From: Suillus spraguei
Taxonomy: Eukaryota > Basidiomycota > Agaricomycetes > Boletales > Suillaceae
Reading direction: 5' to 3'
Assembly: GCA_016800925.1 (NCBI GenBank)
Contig: JABCPU010000008.1
Span: forward strand, 124,001-188,000
Length of the DNA: 64,000 nucleotides
Position numbers and translations under genes: made by a program. Shown here one piece after another: positions 61,770 to 64,000 of this stretch. The notes under the pieces are model-generated. The model ran no database searches. It had not been told where the DNA came from and saw only the letters and a program-made list of their open reading frames with translations. Each line of letters opens with the position of its first letter. Within the stretch, counting starts at the first letter, position 1.

Positions 61770-63978
61770 ATGGTTCGGTTCGAGTTGAAAGAACGTCAGC
61801 CATACATTCACAGCGCAGATCATAACGAAGCTCCAATTCCCCTAATGTTGCCAGAAACGAGCACCCAGCAATCACGGCCTTCTAAACCAATCACTCGAAG
61901 TTCCATTCGACAGTCACTCAATTTCACGTCAGTAGGAAAAGCCTTAGCGGATGTAATCAACAAGGAGTCCCGCGACCGCGAAAAGCCTAATGAGAAAACC
62001 CTGAAGAAGTCCAAGGACTCTTCAAGACGTCTAAGTGCTATTGCACTCATGAATTCCAGCGCAATCCCTCAAGCTAACGCCACTGTATCCTCAAAGTCAA
62101 AGTCCCCTACTCCGGGGCATGCCAAGGAAGACGCCTCTCCATCCAAGACCATCACCCGCAGTATCAGGAGACAGTCTGGCCTCCTCAGACCTGCTCCTGC
62201 TTGTGACGATATGGGGCTAAAGGTACTAGACGCTGTCGGTGTCAGTCCTTCCATGAAGCGTTCGTCTTCGCTGCGCCCAAGAACTGCTCCTGCACCCACT
62301 TCGTCTGCGTTGCCGAAATATCGGCCCAAGTCCACTCTTATAGAGTCTGTTCTACCAAAGAAACCTGTTTCTCCTGCCCGTGCGAGCACTCGCAGGCGGC
62401 CGAGCTCATCAGAGGAAGATGACAAGGTTCATAGCCTCTCTTCCAAAGGCAACGTGGAGGAAAAGAAGCTCAAGAGTTCGATCAGTCCTCTTCCCCACAG
62501 AGCACTTACGGTGAAGGTTAACTTACCCAACCTTACACCTCCTTCGACGCCTTCCAAGATCAGCAAGTTATCAACGCCGAAGAAAGCCTCGCCTGCCAAG
62601 GTAGAGTCCGCTCGACCAGCTAAAAGCATCAAGATAGCCACCACGTCGCCTGCGTCTAAGTCGAACATTGCACGGCCTTCGTCGTCTTCATCATCTCGTA
62701 GCTCTGTCTGCTCACAGGCTCACCTCAGACACCCTCCAGGTGTGGCTTTGGGTTCGGACGTTCAAAAAATAATCGAACATCAAGCCCTCTGCGTTCTGCC
62801 GGTCGTCCTGCACCTGAGTCACCCCTTGCTCATCACACTCGTCAACATTCTACTGCCGCCCTTGGCAGAAATACAACGCCCACGCCACTGTCGCAGCTTG
62901 CGGAGGAAAACACCGAAGATTCCATTGAAGCCGATGATGTGGAACTTCTCCTCGCCCCTGCCGCTCCTCTTGGGGCACCCACACCTGCGATCCCCAGGAT
63001 TCGGGCTGTTCGACCGCAACACAATGAGTTAGAACCTGAAACCCCCTCGCGCCCCTCTCAATTCCTTCCTACGCGAGCAGATCTTTCCTACTTGTCGCCT
63101 GCACCTCCAACCTTACAGAGCACGCCTAACCTCCGTCCTCCTACAGCCAGTCATGCAAATCGCGGCTCAATAATGTCTTGGGAACAGTTGGCAAATGATG
63201 GATCACAGATAATTGCACAGGAAGAAGTGGAAAAAATGCTTTCGGAGATTCAGGCGCCCTTCACCCCAGCTGGCCCTTCACCGAACGTCGGTGTTCTTAC
63301 TCTTGAAGTTCCCGAAAGTCCCTGCCTCTCGCTCTACCATCGCCAGGTGGCTATGGGTCGATATCCCAGGTTTTATTACCCGATGTTACGCCTTCGCCCG
63401 CAGTGCACCATTTCAATCAGGTGTTTGATACATCCACGGAGCTTCCCGCTCCTATGGACTCGGGCACAGTCACTCTACTTCGCTTACAAGTGGCATCCGC
63501 TGAGAACACGGCAAAGGAACGCCTTATTCGCCTGCAGGAGCTGGAAGAGCAGCTGCACGCGGCGAAACATTCTCGCATTCAGGAGACTGAAGAACTCGCG
63601 AAGCAAGTCTCCTTCCTGGAACAACAGCTTCACATCAGCGTTGAGACGAGGGAAAGGCTGGACGAGGAACGCTCTGCCTTCACCGCATCCCTGCAAGACC
63701 AGTTGCGCCACGCAGAAGCTTGTGGCGAGCAAGCATGTAACGCTGCTTTTGCACGCGGACAGGAAGAGGCTGCTGCATCGTGGGCAGATTTACTTAATCA
63801 GAAGCAGCAAAAATGGGAAGTATGTTCCCTCGCTCGCGAGATTAAAGTAGAATGGGGCTCTGTCAGAGAGCAGGCGGAGGTGGAACGAGAGTTTTTGCAG
63901 GCGAGTCGCGAGACGCTGAAGGTATTTTTGGCTATACTAGATCAAAGCCAGAAGCAGGTGCAGTATCAGCTTGCTTAA
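61770..63978 (+). CDS. Ser/Pro-rich protein with C-terminal coiled coil, function unknown
   Basis: It begins 95 bp after ALG10, on the same strand, with MVRFELKERQPYIHSADHNE. The N-terminal two thirds is basic and Ser/Pro/Thr-rich with repeated R-x-x-S motifs (SSIRQSLNFTS, RSIRRQSGLLRP, SSLRPRTAPAPTS). Then come TPAIPRIRAVRPQHNELEPE, an SSP-like segment (LSYLSPAPPTLQSTPNLRPP) and SIMSWEQLANDGSQIIAQEE. The C-terminus from about 63470 is a long heptad coiled coil (TAKERLIRLQELEEQLHAAK, QVSFLEQQLHISVETRERLD, EREFLQASRETLKVFLAILD). No known domain. The reading frame is broken twice by one base (62717, 63321), both in G/C runs, so the annotated span is a join of frames. The stop is the TAA at 63976-63978. 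Confidence 0.6.
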
Positions 63979-64000
63979 ACGACGTGAGTGCCGCCGGAAT

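Overview
The window is nuclear DNA of a filamentous basidiomycete, probably an Agaricomycete. Genes are dense (26 protein genes and one tRNA in 64 kb) and on both strands. They are split by many short (about 45-70 nt) GT-AG introns with CTNAY-type branch sites, intergenic gaps are small, and the gene content is fungal. I see no transposon, virus, CRISPR or bacterial-type sequence. All coordinates and splice calls come from reading the sequence and from remembered family motifs; no search was run.

Layout. 0-9 kb: intron-containing tRNA-Lys(CTT), a Sur7/PalI membrane protein, sterol 3-beta-glucosyltransferase (ATG26/UGT51 type), a 2OG-Fe(II) oxygenase. 9.7-20 kb, all minus: RIC1 (Rab6-GEF subunit), a Ups1-like PRELI/MSF1 lipid-transfer protein, a PhnP-like metallo-beta-lactamase-fold hydrolase, an inverted repeat, and the GTPase DRG1/Rbg1. 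19.9-37 kb: an Ssk2-type MAPKKK, a seven-TM fungal protein, BRF1 (TFIIIB), a second PRELI/MSF1 protein (Ups2-like), a peroxisomal ABCD transporter, a HAD-fold protein and beta-carbonic anhydrase. 37.5-54 kb: RINT1/Tip20, MCM3, a 55-residue predicted secreted peptide, PRP17/CDC40, a Myb plus C2H2 zinc-finger protein, SGT2 and PRP19. 54-64 kb: an OPT oligopeptide transporter, a TfdA/taurine-type dioxygenase, ALG10, and a Ser/Pro-rich coiled-coil protein of unknown function.

Most genes are housekeeping. Many are divergent pairs on gaps of about 115-250 bp (DRG1/SSK2, ABCD/HAD, carbonic anhydrase/RINT1, PRP17/Myb, SGT2/PRP19). Themes that recur are membrane-lipid traffic (sterol glucoside, two PRELI proteins, ABCD, RIC1, RINT1) and the Prp19-linked spliceosome (PRP17, PRP19).

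I did not find a convincing undescribed multi-gene system. The most useful observations are: a three-repeat Myb domain fused to Sfp1-like zinc fingers; a tiny secreted peptide gene in three exons; two PRELI paralogues sharing an identical first-intron position; a GATA cluster and a TCACGTGA box between the OPT and TfdA genes; several likely GC-AG introns; and a set of eight one-base frame slips that nearly all sit in G/C runs and look like assembly deletions rather than biology.
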